A program made the translations under genes and the position numbers. Below are positions 1-9,224 of a DNA stretch of 58,391 nucleotides, piece by piece (positions within the stretch are counted from its first letter, which is position 1; each line of letters begins with the position of its first letter). The notes under the pieces are model-generated. The model made no database searches. It saw nothing but the letters and a program-made list of their open reading frames with translations, and had not been told where the DNA came from. Origin of the DNA: CAYRMV01 sp964425255 (GTDB lineage: Bacteria > Bacteroidota > Bacteroidia > Flavobacteriales_D > Crocinitomicaceae); the NCBI GenBank assembly GCA_964425255.1, contig CAYRMV010000006.1, positions 1-58,391 of the forward strand, given 5' to 3'.

Positions 1-143
1 ATTGGTACGGGGAAATGATTTCGCATCCAGAAATATGGCAACAACCGGGGATTTATCAGGACGATCGCTTGCATTTTACCGTGAAAGGCTACACCTTATT
101 TGTGGAAAAACTATGGGATTTTATCCAAAATGAATCCAAATAA
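1..143 (+). CDS. SGNH/GDSL-type hydrolase, C-terminal end (partial)
   Basis: Only the last 46 codons are inside the window; the readable frame starts at base 3 and ends with TAA at 141-143. The tail contains DDRLHFTVKGYTLF, which fits the Asp-x-x-His catalytic block near the C-terminus of SGNH/GDSL esterases (D-x-x-H followed by a GY helix). The family assignment rests on this one motif, so the substrate cannot be named. The 5' part lies upstream of the window. Confidence 0.6.
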   Translation, partial: WYGEMISHPEIWQQPGIYQDDRLHFTVKGYTLFVEKLWDFIQNESK

Positions 144-174
144 CCATTTTTTCGAGGATAAATGAAAAAAAAGG

Positions 175-204
175 TTGACAAGGAAAAATATTTTATTACT
201 TTTG
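175..204 (+). promoter_or_regulatory. Bacteroidota-type promoter for the 52-aa membrane peptide
   Basis: A TTG at 175-177 (-33 region) and TACTTTTG at 197-204, an exact match to the Bacteroidota -7 consensus TAnnTTTG, are separated by 19 bases. Initiation would fall near base 210, about 23 bases ahead of the ATG at 233. Confidence 0.6.
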
Positions 205-232
205 AATCGAAAATTACACAAACAAAGAAAAC

Positions 233-391
233 ATGAGTGGTTTAGGAATCTTATTATTTTTGATTTTTGGAGGAATGGCATTTTGGATGCTTTTGTTTAC
301 CTTAGGATTTGCAGTTCCATTTTGGATTTCTCTAGGTGTATTTGAAAAAATCCGTCCAAAGCGTGTTTTTGACGAAGAAGAAGAAAATTAA
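233..391 (+). CDS. small membrane protein, 52 aa
   Basis: This short gene encodes 52 residues starting at ATG 233 and ending with TAA 389-391. It has two hydrophobic stretches (about residues 4-12 and 16-35) rich in Leu, Phe and Gly, and ends in an acidic DEEEEN tail. That pattern suggests one long or two short membrane helices with a charged end. A consensus promoter lies directly upstream and a strong terminator directly downstream, so it looks like a self-contained transcription unit and not a random frame. I recognise no family and assign no function. Confidence 0.6.
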   Translation: MSGLGILLFLIFGGMAFWMLLFTLGFAVPFWISLGVFEKIRPKRVFDEEEEN

Positions 392-410
392 TTCAATCCG
401 TTTTATATCG

Positions 411-446
411 AAAGGATGTCCGTTTAACGTGACATCCTTTTTTGTT
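411..446 (+). terminator. intrinsic terminator
   Basis: AAAGGATGTC (411-420) pairs perfectly with GACATCCTTT (431-440) over a 10-base loop and runs into a T-rich tract. It closes the transcript of the 52-aa membrane peptide. Confidence 0.85.
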
Positions 447-558
447 TAAACCAAATCAGATCATTTTCCAATTGCCATTCATATCAACCTTTTGTCCTGT
501 TTTTTGTGAATCAAATTTCTGAAAAGTGTATCTTAGTCGGATTGATCAACATTCTGTT

Positions 559-2640
559 ATGTTACGAAAATTTATACTACTCACTACATGTGCTTTTCAG
601 TTGATGGTTTATGCGCAAAATCCTACTACAGGAATACCTTGTGGAACAGATGAAATGCACCAACACTTGTTTCAGCAACGTCCGGATTTGAATCCTGGAA
701 TAATCGCAGCCAATCAACGCTTGTCTATTTTTACGGATCAATTTGCTGATTTTCCAAAGCCAAAAGCGGGCGAACCATACATCATTCCTGTCGTTTTTCA
801 TGTGATTCATAATTACGGTCCTGAAAACATTTCTGATGCTCAAATTTTGGATGCCATCAAACAAGTGAATATTCAATATAGAAAAAACAATGCGGACACT
901 TCCGAAATCGTTTCTGCTTTTCAAAGTATTGCTGCCGATTGTGAAATTGAAATTCGTTTGGCACAAAAAGATCCCAATGGTAACTGCTCTTCTGGAATCA
1001 CCCGAACAGTTTCACCATTAACCTATATTGGCGATCATCAAGTCAAAAGTTTGATTCATTGGCCGTCTGATAAATATTTAAACGTCTATGTTTGTGCCGA
1101 TGCTGCTGGCTTGGCGGGTCATGCTTTACTTCCCGCTGCGGCTGATACGATTCCTGAATGGGATGGGATTGTGATGCAACATAGCTATGTGGGAACATTT
1201 GGAACATCGGATTATTTTCGTCGTACCGTTTTGTCACATGAAATCGGTCATTACTTGAATTTACAACACATTTGGGGCGGAAACAATGTGCCAAATTATT
1301 ATTATTTACCTGTTGCTAGTGCTGCAAATTGTGATTTTGACGATGAAGTAAGCGATACTCCGCTCACAATTGGATGGCAAACATGTAACCTCAACGGTCA
1401 GTCTTGCGGTAGTCTGGATAACGTTCAAAATTACATGGATTATTCCTATTGTGCCCGTATGTTTACGCAAGGCCAACGGGATCGGATGCATGCTTGTTTG
1501 AATTCATCCGTTGCCAATCGAAATAATTTGTGGACACAAGCCAATTTGGAAGCAACAGGAACGGATGATGTCTCTTTTTATCTGTGTTCGAACCAATGGG
1601 AAGTGTCTAAACGCATTGTTTGTGTCAATGAATCGATACAACTGACTGATTTGTCTTTGCATGGAGTTCAAAGTAGAAAATGGAAATTGGATGGAGGAAC
1701 TAGCTCAAATACAACAGATTCGATAGCTACAGTCTCGTATGCATCCCCTGGTTTATATCCAATCACGTTGACTGTTTTTCGAGGACAAGATTCGATTCAG
1801 CGTACCGAATTGGAATACATACGCGTTCTTCCTGCTGTTGGAAATACAACTTTCTTTATCGAAGACTTTCAATATGAACCAACTACAAAAAGTCAATTGT
1901 TTTTGAGTCAAGAAATCACCCCTGCGAATTGGCAAACACATCCAACCGCTGGTTTCAATAGCACTCAATCCTATTGGTTCAATAATTTCAATGACTCTGT
2001 TGAAACAGTTTATTCCTTTGAATCAAGAACGATTGATGCGAGCAATTGGACTGAGCTGGTAATCAAATTTGATTGGGCGTATGCCGCACGATATGCAACT
2101 GGAAATTTAGAGAATTTACGCTTTTCTATTTCCAATGATTGCGGAGAAACATGGAGTATGCGGAAATCGTATAACAGTACAAGTAGTTTGCGAACAGTTA
2201 CTGATATTCGGACGGATGCTTTTGTTCCTGTTACGAACGACGAGTGGAAAACAGATATTATAACGAATATTCCAGCGTCTTATTTGACCGAAAATTTCCG
2301 CTTCAAAGTTGAATTTTCCGCAAATAAAGGGAATAACTTGTTTATTGATAACATTCAAATTGGAGCACCCAATCAGTTGAGTAGTTCGAATGTTGTCGTT
2401 GATGAGGTAAAAGTATATCCCAATCCAGCGGAAGATGTGTTGATTATCTCAGCCGAGAATGGTCTTTCGATTCGCTCTTTGACTGTGTTTGCAATGGATG
2501 GTAAAAAGATTCTTTCCCATGAATTCGAAACGACTCAAAATGAAATTATGTGGGACGTATCGAAACTAGATGCTGGTTGGTATTGGATCGAAGTGGAAAC
2601 TCCCATTGGAGTGCAACGCATAAAACAAGTGATCAAATAA
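559..2640 (+). CDS. secreted M43-family zinc metalloprotease with T9SS type A sorting domain
   Basis: A 693-residue protein with an N-terminal signal peptide (MLRKFILLTTCAF...). The zinc-binding motif HEIGHYLNLQH (about residues 227-237) and a Met-turn NYMDYS (about 291-296) place it in the M43 pappalysin/cytophagalysin metalloproteases. A PKD-like region follows (about 360-430), then a beta-rich accessory domain, and a C-terminal Por-type (T9SS type A) sorting domain (VYPNPAEDVL... from about 625) that would direct export across the outer membrane. The frame remains open upstream to a GTG at 526, but the ATG at 559 starts directly on the signal peptide and is preferred. The substrate is unknown. 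The gene stands alone and ends at a bidirectional terminator. Confidence 0.85.
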   Translation: MLRKFILLTTCAFQLMVYAQNPTTGIPCGTDEMHQHLFQQRPDLNPGIIAANQRLSIFTDQFADFPKPKAGEPYIIPVVFHVIHNYGPENISDAQILDAIKQVNIQYRKNNADTSEIVSAFQSIAADCEIEIRLAQKDPNGNCSSGITRTVSPLTYIGDHQVKSLIHWPSDKYLNVYVCADAAGLAGHALLPAAADTIPEWDGIVMQHSYVGTFGTSDYFRRTVLSHEIGHYLNLQHIWGGNNVPNYYYLPVASAANCDFDDEVSDTPLTIGWQTCNLNGQSCGSLDNVQNYMDYSYCARMFTQGQRDRMHACLNSSVANRNNLWTQANLEATGTDDVSFYLCSNQWEVSKRIVCVNESIQLTDLSLHGVQSRKWKLDGGTSSNTTDSIATVSYASPGLYPITLTVFRGQDSIQRTELEYIRVLPAVGNTTFFIEDFQYEPTTKSQLFLSQEITPANWQTHPTAGFNSTQSYWFNNFNDSVETVYSFESRTIDASNWTELVIKFDWAYAARYATGNLENLRFSISNDCGETWSMRKSYNSTSSLRTVTDIRTDAFVPVTNDEWKTDIITNIPASYLTENFRFKVEFSANKGNNLFIDNIQIGAPNQLSSSNVVVDEVKVYPNPAEDVLIISAENGLSIRSLTVFAMDGKKILSHEFETTQNEIMWDVSKLDAGWYWIEVETPIGVQRIKQVIK

Positions 2641-2645
2641 AAATC

Positions 2646-2681
2646 AAAAAAGGCTGCTTCCATCGAAAACAGCCTTTTTTA
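2646..2681. terminator. bidirectional terminator between convergent genes
   Basis: An 11-bp perfect stem (AAAAAAGGCTG at 2646-2656, CAGCCTTTTTT at 2670-2680) with a 13-base loop. A-rich and T-rich ends give a T tract on both strands, serving the metalloprotease on plus and the membrane protein on minus. Confidence 0.8.
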
Positions 2682-2696
2682 ATGATATCGTTTTTT

Positions 2697-3377
2697 CTAT
2701 TTTTTCCAAGCTTTGAAATTTTCAGAAAAGAATACTTTATCTCGGTTTACCACTTTTTCTAAGTGTTGGATAAATTCACTTTTGTGTTCTTCCGAAAAAG
2801 AGTTGATTGGCATGGATAATTGCAATTCTTCTACATAATCAAAAAACAAACTTTGTTGTTGTGTGGTGACTTTTCTCAAGCCTGAAAAATAAATTACTTT
2901 CACATCGCGATCAGCAATAACCAGAGCTTTGGAAGTCATTCCCATGCGAAACTTGTTTTTTGTGCTACCGACCCAAGCAAACACCAAATGATCTAAACCC
3001 AAAAGTGCAAGTACAAGTGCAACGGGCAAAGCAACAGGTGAGATTGAATAAAGCGCATAAGCAATCGAAAGGTGAATCAAACCTTCCAAGATAAGATACA
3101 AATTGGCTTGTTTGATTCTTCCTGATGAAATTGGGACATTCCACAGGTATTTTTTGGTTGAACCAACCAAGCGCAAACCTGACCATCTTCGAACGGATCT
3201 TCGAGCACCAATGATTAAAAACAAAGCAGCGAATGCTAAAATAATTTGCTCATGATACGGAATTTGAGTTCCTGTTGTTTTTAGAAACTCAACCGGTAAA
3301 TCATAACCAACATAGATGATCAGCATCAACGTAGGGAAGAAGATGAGCAACAACAGGATATTGACGAATTTATTCAC
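2697..3377 (-). CDS. multi-pass membrane protein of unknown function
   Basis: A 226-residue protein. Hydrophobic segments at about residues 5-25, 43-58 and 92-133 suggest three or four membrane helices, and the last 70 residues are soluble and mixed-charge (ending ENFKAWKK). The start is GTG at 3377, inside the last codons of the DUF349 gene (8-base overlap), which implies translational coupling and membership of the PfkB-DUF349 operon. The C-terminal part resembles the bacterial PH-like folds that follow membrane helices in some proteins, but I cannot confirm this. No function assigned. Confidence 0.7.
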   Translation of the reverse strand: MNKFVNILLLLIFFPTLMLIIYVGYDLPVEFLKTTGTQIPYHEQIILAFAALFLIIGARRSVRRWSGLRLVGSTKKYLWNVPISSGRIKQANLYLILEGLIHLSIAYALYSISPVALPVALVLALLGLDHLVFAWVGSTKNKFRMGMTSKALVIADRDVKVIYFSGLRKVTTQQQSLFFDYVEELQLSMPINSFSEEHKSEFIQHLEKVVNRDKVFFSENFKAWKK

Positions 3378-5076
3378 TTGCTAACAATTTCAATTTCATT
3401 TTAAACTCATCGATACGACGCTTTGCCGCATTGATTTTTGATTCCACTTCTTTTTTCAGTGTATCAGCACCTTTTGAATTAGCAAAAAAGCCCAAGTTAT
3501 TTTCGTATTGCAAAATATCTTGTTTGAGTTGTTCAATTTTTGTTTGATAATCCCGACGTTCACGATCTATGGCTTTGTCCGCATTTGGACTTGCTTTCAA
3601 CGAATCAAGTTTCGCTTGGAAGAAAGCCTTTTCTTTTTCTTCACCTTCTAACTTCAATTTCGTGTAATGCGCATCGATTGCTTGTTTGTATGCGTTGTAA
3701 ACCGAATCTTTCTCTTTGAATGGAACTTTACCAACCGCATTGAAAGCAGCAGAAAATTCTTTCAAATCGTTTAAGGCTTGCTTTTTGTCTTCCGGTAAAA
3801 CATATGCTTCAATTTTTGCAATGACATCCAATTTGGCAGCCAAATTCACTTCGTTTTGTTTGTCTTGTTCTTCGAAGTGTTTTTGTTTAGCATTGAAAAA
3901 GGAATCGCAAGCACCACGGAATTCTTTCCACAGAACTTGTTCCATGCGTTGTCCTGCATTTCCTAATTTTTTCCAATCTTGTTGCAAACGCAAAATGGCA
4001 TCCGTTGTTTGTTTCCATTCCGTTGATTCTTTCAGGGAATTGACACGTTCAACCAATTTCTTTTTCGCCTCAGCAACGTGATCGTATTTCGAACGAAGTT
4101 CATCGAAATACGCTTTCTTTTTACCAAAAAATGCATCACATTCCTGGCGAAAAGCCAACCACAATTCTTCGTTTTCTTTTTTCGTTCCAAAACCGATGTT
4201 TTTCCAACGATCTTGAAATTCCAATAATTTTTGGGTCAATTCATCCCAATCTTTCGCTGTTTCCGCAGAAAGGGTTGACATAAATTGTTTTACTTCATCT
4301 AAAAGCGCTTGTTTTTTGTCGATGTTGTCACGCAATTCATTTCGTTTGCTTTCATAGAAATCATGAATACGTGTATAAACAGCTTTCACAGCCGTCCAAT
4401 AGCGCTCTTTCAAAGCTTCCCACTCCTCAGAAGGAACAGGTCCTGTTTCTTCAAACTCATTTTGCAAAGCTTTGATCGCTGCTTCAATTTCTTTGATCGA
4501 TTCTTGTTTGTTTAGCGCTTCAATTTTCTCTACAACTTCGTTTTTCAACTGAAAATTACGTCGCAAATCGTGGTCTTTCAGTTCGCGGTAAATTTTTAAA
4601 TTGAAGAAGAATTGCTCCAATAATTTGGAATATTCTGATTGAATATCTTGGCGTTTTTCACGAGGAATATCACCGATACCTTTCCATGTTTCGTGAATTT
4701 CTTTGTAGCTAGAAACAGCAACACCGATATTTTCTTCCTCTAAAATCAAGGTTCGCAAGCGCTCAATTAAATTCTTTTTCAAGCGTAAATTGGCTTCTTG
4801 TTCCATTTTTTTAGCCGTAGATGCAGCCGTTCGCTTGTCTTTGTATTCGTTGTACAGCGCATAAAAAGCGGCTTTTATTGGGTCTGGCGTTCGGTCAATT
4901 TCGACTTCTTCACCACGCTCTTGGGCTTCCAATTGAGCAATTTGCTCTTTGCGTTCTGCTTCTATACAAAAATCTTCAAATTCAGAGCGTAATTCATTTA
5001 CTTCACGGCTGACAGCAAGAACGTCTTCCTGTGAAGTTAATGCATTCAAACGGTCAACAAACGTTTGCTTTTCCAT
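3370..5076 (-). CDS. DUF349 domain-containing coiled-coil protein
   Basis: A 568-residue, highly charged, mostly helical cytoplasmic protein. Five tandem DUF349 modules of about 75 residues can be recognised (roughly 98-170, 172-248, 250-330, 332-408 and 410-485) by the repeated pattern W-x-x-[IL]-G ... LW-x-x-[FY]-[RK]-x-x-CD-x-FF, followed by a coiled coil to the C-terminus. The biochemical role of DUF349 is not established. In Bacteroidota such proteins often sit beside a PfkB-family kinase, as here, where only 16 bases separate the two genes; a membrane protein gene follows with overlap. The three probably form one operon read leftward. Confidence 0.9.
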   Translation of the reverse strand: MEKQTFVDRLNALTSQEDVLAVSREVNELRSEFEDFCIEAERKEQIAQLEAQERGEEVEIDRTPDPIKAAFYALYNEYKDKRTAASTAKKMEQEANLRLKKNLIERLRTLILEEENIGVAVSSYKEIHETWKGIGDIPREKRQDIQSEYSKLLEQFFFNLKIYRELKDHDLRRNFQLKNEVVEKIEALNKQESIKEIEAAIKALQNEFEETGPVPSEEWEALKERYWTAVKAVYTRIHDFYESKRNELRDNIDKKQALLDEVKQFMSTLSAETAKDWDELTQKLLEFQDRWKNIGFGTKKENEELWLAFRQECDAFFGKKKAYFDELRSKYDHVAEAKKKLVERVNSLKESTEWKQTTDAILRLQQDWKKLGNAGQRMEQVLWKEFRGACDSFFNAKQKHFEEQDKQNEVNLAAKLDVIAKIEAYVLPEDKKQALNDLKEFSAAFNAVGKVPFKEKDSVYNAYKQAIDAHYTKLKLEGEEKEKAFFQAKLDSLKASPNADKAIDRERRDYQTKIEQLKQDILQYENNLGFFANSKGADTLKKEVESKINAAKRRIDEFKMKLKLLASE

Positions 5077-5092
5077 AACTACAAAGTTTTTA

Positions 5093-6019
5093 TCACAATT
5101 GATATATCATTTCAAAGTTGGTCAATTCCACAAATTGCTGAATGCGTGCTTCTAAATCAGCGTGTGAAATCGATAATAATTTTTCGGTTCCAAATTTCTC
5201 TACACAGAAAGAAGCGAGAGCCGAACCTGCGATAATAGCGCGTTTCATGTTTTCGAATGAAATATCATCTGTACTCGCCAAATACCCCATGAATCCACCA
5301 GCAAAGGTATCACCCGCTCCAGTTGGATCAAAAACTTCTTCAAGTGGCAATGCAGGAGCGAAGAATACGTTTTCTCCATGAAACAACAAAGCACCGTGCT
5401 CCCCTTTTTTGATGATTAAGTATTTTGGACCCATAGCACGAATTACTTTCGATGCTTTCACCAATGAACTTTCACCCGACAATTGGCGTGCTTCTTCATC
5501 GTTAATGATTAACAAATCAATGACCGACAATGTTTTTTTCAAATCGTCCATGGCGATATCCATCCAGAAATTCATGGTATCCATCGCAATTAATTTCGGA
5601 CGTTTGTTCAAACGCTCAACAACGGTGTATTGTACTTGTGGTGTTAAGTTTCCTAACATCAAAAATTCCGTGTTTTGGTATGCTTCAGGAATAATTGGGT
5701 TGAAATGTTCTAAGACATTTAATTCCGTTACCAAGGTGTCACGTGTGTTCATGTCGTTGTGGTATTTACCTGACCAAAAGAAGGTTTTTTCCCCTTGTTT
5801 GATTTGTAAACCAGTTAAATCCACACCACGAGAAGAAAGTGTATCTAACATCGATTGAGGGAAATCTTCTCCGACAACAGCAACGATATTTTGTTCTTTT
5901 TGGAAGAAAGATGCAGCCAAAGCAATGTATGTTCCTGCGCCTCCGATAATTTTATCTGTTTTTCCGAATGGAGTTTCAATAGCATCAAATGCGACACTCC
6001 CAACCGTTAATAAACTCAT
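5093..6019 (-). CDS. PfkB-family sugar/nucleoside kinase
   Basis: A 308-residue ribokinase-fold kinase that would phosphorylate a sugar or nucleoside with ATP in the cytoplasm. The N-terminal PfkB signature with GGAGTYIA (about 26-33) binds the substrate, and DPTGAGD (231-237) forms the anion hole with catalytic Asp237. The length is normal for the family. The substrate cannot be decided from sequence; adenosine-kinase-like and ribokinase-like activities are both possible. It is the first gene of the operon with the DUF349 protein, and a good -7 box lies about 24 bases upstream of the ATG. Confidence 0.88.
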   Translation of the reverse strand: MSLLTVGSVAFDAIETPFGKTDKIIGGAGTYIALAASFFQKEQNIVAVVGEDFPQSMLDTLSSRGVDLTGLQIKQGEKTFFWSGKYHNDMNTRDTLVTELNVLEHFNPIIPEAYQNTEFLMLGNLTPQVQYTVVERLNKRPKLIAMDTMNFWMDIAMDDLKKTLSVIDLLIINDEEARQLSGESSLVKASKVIRAMGPKYLIIKKGEHGALLFHGENVFFAPALPLEEVFDPTGAGDTFAGGFMGYLASTDDISFENMKRAIIAGSALASFCVEKFGTEKLLSISHADLEARIQQFVELTNFEMIYQL

Positions 6020-6042
6020 TTACTTTTTATTGAATTAGGTTG

Positions 6043-6050
6043 CAAAGGTA
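6043..6050 (-). promoter_or_regulatory. -7 box upstream of the PfkB-DUF349 operon
   Basis: Read on the minus strand the bases are TACCTTTG, an exact TAnnTTTG match, 24 bases upstream of the kinase start. No clear -33 TTTG is present at the usual spacing. Confidence 0.5.
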
Positions 6051-6217
6051 AGGAAATGATTGGAAAGTCACGGAGTTTATAGGATAATTTTGGAGGGCTG
6101 GTTTCGTGTAAAAATGGAGAAACAAAAACCATTTGTTTGTATTCATTTTCATACGAGAAAAAGAGATCAAGAAATCATAAAAATGAGTAGATTGGTCGTT
6201 TAATGAATTAGATTAAA

Positions 6218-6673
6218 ATGAAACCATTTGGATATCTTGTTGTTGCAGTTGTGTTTGTGAGTTTGACTTTTATTTTTCCAGCAATTGGATTTCTTTTCAT
6301 GACGATTTGGATTATTTTGTTCCCTTGTTTTTTTGGTCGATCTCTTTCTTATCGTTGGTTTTATTCAATGGTTTTTGGTGTGGTTTTTTATTTAAGTTTC
6401 TATGAAACGATTGTTCTTATGCAAGGCCGAAAATGGGTTAATGAAATCCATTTATTTGAACAAAAACAGCATCGTATTCCCAAGTCTTTGAATGAGATTG
6501 ATCCATTCAGTATTGTCCAGTTCTCTCCCTCTTTTGATCGATTTGAATACCAAGTAGAATCGAAATATGGACAAATTCATTGGCAGTTAAAGCTTAAGAA
6601 TCGATGCGGGATGAGTTATTTCTATGATCACAAGTCGGGAGATTTTGAGAGGGAAAAAATCAAAGCTAAGTAG
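6218..6673 (+). CDS. membrane protein of unknown function, 151 aa
   Basis: The first 70 residues form two or three hydrophobic helices (about 5-45 and 50-68, rich in Phe, Ile and Val). The remaining 80 residues are soluble and contain several aromatic residues plus a single Cys. No family was recognised. It opens a group of four plus-strand envelope-related genes (6.2-9.2 kb) with gaps of about 70 bases, so co-transcription is possible but not shown. Confidence 0.6.
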   Translation: MKPFGYLVVAVVFVSLTFIFPAIGFLFMTIWIILFPCFFGRSLSYRWFYSMVFGVVFYLSFYETIVLMQGRKWVNEIHLFEQKQHRIPKSLNEIDPFSIVQFSPSFDRFEYQVESKYGQIHWQLKLKNRCGMSYFYDHKSGDFEREKIKAK

Positions 6674-6742
6674 GGGTTTATTTGTTTGGATTGAAAAATA
6701 GCTTAGATTTACTTCACTTAATTCGTTTTACAATTTGTTATC

Positions 6743-7765
6743 ATGAGGAATTTTATCTGTTTTATTTTATTAATATCTCTGAGTAAAAATGCTGTTTTTG
6801 CTCAAGTCGATTCATTGAAAACAAGTAGTTTAGAAATTGAATTTTTTGTTCACGACAAATCAAAAGTAAAATCGGAACTGGAAACATTTTTCTTGCAAAA
6901 CAAGATAGTTCCTGATTTATTGAATGAGACGAATTATCAATTTACTAGTTTGTTTGTTTTGAAAGAGAATTCGTACTTAAGTTTCCTTGATTTATCCAAA
7001 AACTGGGGAGCGATCAATTTTAAAAAAGTAGAGTCAATCAACTATACAGAGAAATTGAACATGGTAACAATTGAAATTGATCGGTTACTTGTTGAAAAAG
7101 AAGAATATACGAATTTATTAAATCAAGTTGATGTAAAGTCTGAAAATCACGTGAAATACTGGGAAAAATTAGAGGATATAAAAGTAAACCTCAGAAAGCA
7201 AATCAAACTGAAAGAAGAATTTGAAGGGAGTAATAAGAAATTTAAGGTGAAATTAACCGTAAAGGAAGAAAACATTTTGACTAATGAACCCAATTTTTCA
7301 TTCGTGAATATGCCCGGAATTCAATATTCTTATTTTGTACCTTCAGGTGATTTAAATGGATTTTATCCATCCAATATGACGGGCTATTCGATCAAATATT
7401 TGATGAATCGTAGAAAAACGTATCTAGAAATCGGCTTGTTTAAATCAAATCAATCCAATGAAGATTTAAATTTTGACGAATTGTACAAATTTGGGATCGG
7501 GCAAGACTTTTATTCTTCTCATTTGGGAAGAGGAACTCGTCAATTTTTAAACTTATATTCGGGATTTAATTTGGGCGCTTTTATTTTAACTGGGGGCAAC
7601 GAGAAAGATATGATTTCTTGGTACTGCACTCCATCGATTGGACTTGAACTTTATAAAAATAAATACCTATTATTAGATTCAAAAGCGGGTTATTTTCTTC
7701 CCTTTAAAGAAAATCGTAACATGAGAGGGTTTTTAGTTGAGTTATCTTTCAATGTTGTTTTTTAA
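6743..7765 (+). CDS. exported protein: DUF4349-like helical region plus putative outer-membrane barrel
   Basis: A 340-residue protein with a signal peptide ending near VFAQ (residue 21). Residues about 75-165 have the spacing seen in DUF4349 proteins: a WG-containing strand, an ES.NYTE segment, then a long amphipathic helical pair with regularly placed Leu and Glu/Lys (EIDRLLVEKEEYTNLL). From about residue 190 to the end, alternating hydrophobic/polar segments and the C-terminal FNVVF suggest beta-barrel strands in the outer membrane. Both domain calls are pattern-based. DUF4349 proteins are usually inner-membrane-anchored, so this pairing would be atypical. Function unknown. Confidence 0.6.
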   Translation: MRNFICFILLISLSKNAVFAQVDSLKTSSLEIEFFVHDKSKVKSELETFFLQNKIVPDLLNETNYQFTSLFVLKENSYLSFLDLSKNWGAINFKKVESINYTEKLNMVTIEIDRLLVEKEEYTNLLNQVDVKSENHVKYWEKLEDIKVNLRKQIKLKEEFEGSNKKFKVKLTVKEENILTNEPNFSFVNMPGIQYSYFVPSGDLNGFYPSNMTGYSIKYLMNRRKTYLEIGLFKSNQSNEDLNFDELYKFGIGQDFYSSHLGRGTRQFLNLYSGFNLGAFILTGGNEKDMISWYCTPSIGLELYKNKYLLLDSKAGYFLPFKENRNMRGFLVELSFNVVF

Positions 7766-7833
7766 TTGATCAAATTCGCCAACCTTTTAACGACTGATTT
7801 CGTTACCAAACTAAAGTTATAAATACAAGATTT

Positions 7834-8733
7834 ATGAGACTAAAACTACTTATTTTCCTTTTCTTCGCTTTTTCTTTTTTTGCGAAAAGTCAGGATCATC
7901 CTCCGATTATTAAAAACGCCAATTGGGTGACTGAATTTTATTCCGTTAATACAGGAGAAATCTTCAATTTACACAGAGAGTATTATCGAACGCAAGACGA
8001 TACGTTGATCAATGGGATCATGTACACAAAGATTTTGACAGCTAATGCCAATCATACCAGTTCATTTCATACGGAAATCATAGGAACACCAACTTATCTT
8101 GCAGCTTATCGGAACGAAGGAAAAAAAGCCTTTATTGTTCCAATGGATCAATCCGAAGAGTTTCTTTGGTATGACTTTGATTTAGAAGTAGGTGATTCGT
8201 TACACAATCAACATTGGTACTCAATGTCGGCTTCCTGGGATGAAAATGTGTATGTAGATGCCATAGATTCAACGTATTATTGTGGTGAAAAATTCAAAAG
8301 ATTTTGGATAAAAAGCGATCATGGGCAATTTCCATGTTTAGTTGAAGGAATAGGTTTTATGGGAGATTTAATCAATGATAATTGGGCTTATTTTGAATAC
8401 TATGTATCCACCTTTGCATGGTGCTACGATGAATGTTTGGAAACACCTCCTTTTAAAACATGTCCTAAAATGGCCTCCATCAAGGAGTTTTCGATATTGC
8501 AATCTCGCATTTCTCCCAATCCTGTTAAAGATATTTTGACAATTGAATTACCTGATTTGAATGAAAAAATTCTACTTTCATTCTATCACGCTGATGGTAG
8601 GTTAGTGTTACAACAAACCTGCAATGGAGGAGTTAACGAATTGCAATTACAAGGTTTACCTGCTGGAATTTATGTGCTTAAATTACAAACACAAACTGCT
8701 ATTTCATTCCATAAAATTCAAAGAGAAGATTAG
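7834..8733 (+). CDS. secreted protein with T9SS type A sorting domain
   Basis: A 299-residue protein with a signal peptide (MRLKLLIFLFFAFSFFAKSQ, cleavage after about residue 20). The body is aromatic-rich with four Cys in a short stretch (CYDECLETPPFKTC), probably disulfide-bonded outside the cell. The C-terminal 75 residues match the Por secretion type A domain (SRISPNPVKDILTI..., then a GIYVLKLQT strand), so export through the type IX system and surface attachment or release are expected. No catalytic motif recognised. Confidence 0.75.
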   Translation: MRLKLLIFLFFAFSFFAKSQDHPPIIKNANWVTEFYSVNTGEIFNLHREYYRTQDDTLINGIMYTKILTANANHTSSFHTEIIGTPTYLAAYRNEGKKAFIVPMDQSEEFLWYDFDLEVGDSLHNQHWYSMSASWDENVYVDAIDSTYYCGEKFKRFWIKSDHGQFPCLVEGIGFMGDLINDNWAYFEYYVSTFAWCYDECLETPPFKTCPKMASIKEFSILQSRISPNPVKDILTIELPDLNEKILLSFYHADGRLVLQQTCNGGVNELQLQGLPAGIYVLKLQTQTAISFHKIQRED

Positions 8734-8801
8734 TTTTTAGCGTTCGAATTTTTTTAGTTGAATTTTATTTTGTAGGTTAGTTGTTTGTAAATAGATGCTT
8801 T

Positions 8802-9206
8802 ATGCGAAATTTTTCCTCATTACTTCTGTTCTTACTTTTGCTGATTTTTGCTTTATCAGGTTGTCAAAAGATGGAATTTCAAGACGAAACAACGAAGCAA
8901 CTTTTGGGTAGTTGGGAGTATGTGTCTAATTCTGGTGGATTTAGTGGAACAGGCGGTAGCACACTTTACAAACAACAATCTTGGATTCATTTTTCTGAAA
9001 AAGGTTATTTTACTGAGTTTGAGTCTTCCAATCAGATACGAAAAGAACGATTTTCCTTTCCGATAGAAAGTTCCATAAATGGTTTTTACAAGCTTAAAAT
9101 TCATTCCTATCATCTGGTTGATTTTCGGTTTAAAATCGTTGGCGATGATTTGTATTTGAATGAAGATGTGTATGATGGATTCAGCTATCACTTTAAAAGA
9201 AAATAA
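8802..9206 (+). CDS. small lipoprotein, lipocalin-like in size
   Basis: A 134-residue protein. The signal peptide ends in a lipobox LSGC, predicting lipidation of the Cys. The frame continues upstream to a TTG at 8781, but the ATG at 8802 begins directly on the signal sequence. The mature part starts with a conserved-looking LLGSWEYVSNSGGFSGTGG segment, as in Bacteroidota lipocalin-like lipoproteins that measure 110-140 residues; that family link is tentative. It converges on the alpha/beta hydrolase gene with an 18-base gap. Confidence 0.65.
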   Translation: MRNFSSLLLFLLLLIFALSGCQKMEFQDETTKQLLGSWEYVSNSGGFSGTGGSTLYKQQSWIHFSEKGYFTEFESSNQIRKERFSFPIESSINGFYKLKIHSYHLVDFRFKIVGDDLYLNEDVYDGFSYHFKRK

Positions 9207-9224
9207 ATTTTTTGTTTGGGTCAT

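Noticed and set aside
526..558. Longer start (GTG 526) for the M43 metalloprotease
   Set aside because: It would put a polar stretch ahead of the signal peptide and overlaps a promoter-like TATCTTAG; ATG 559 is better.
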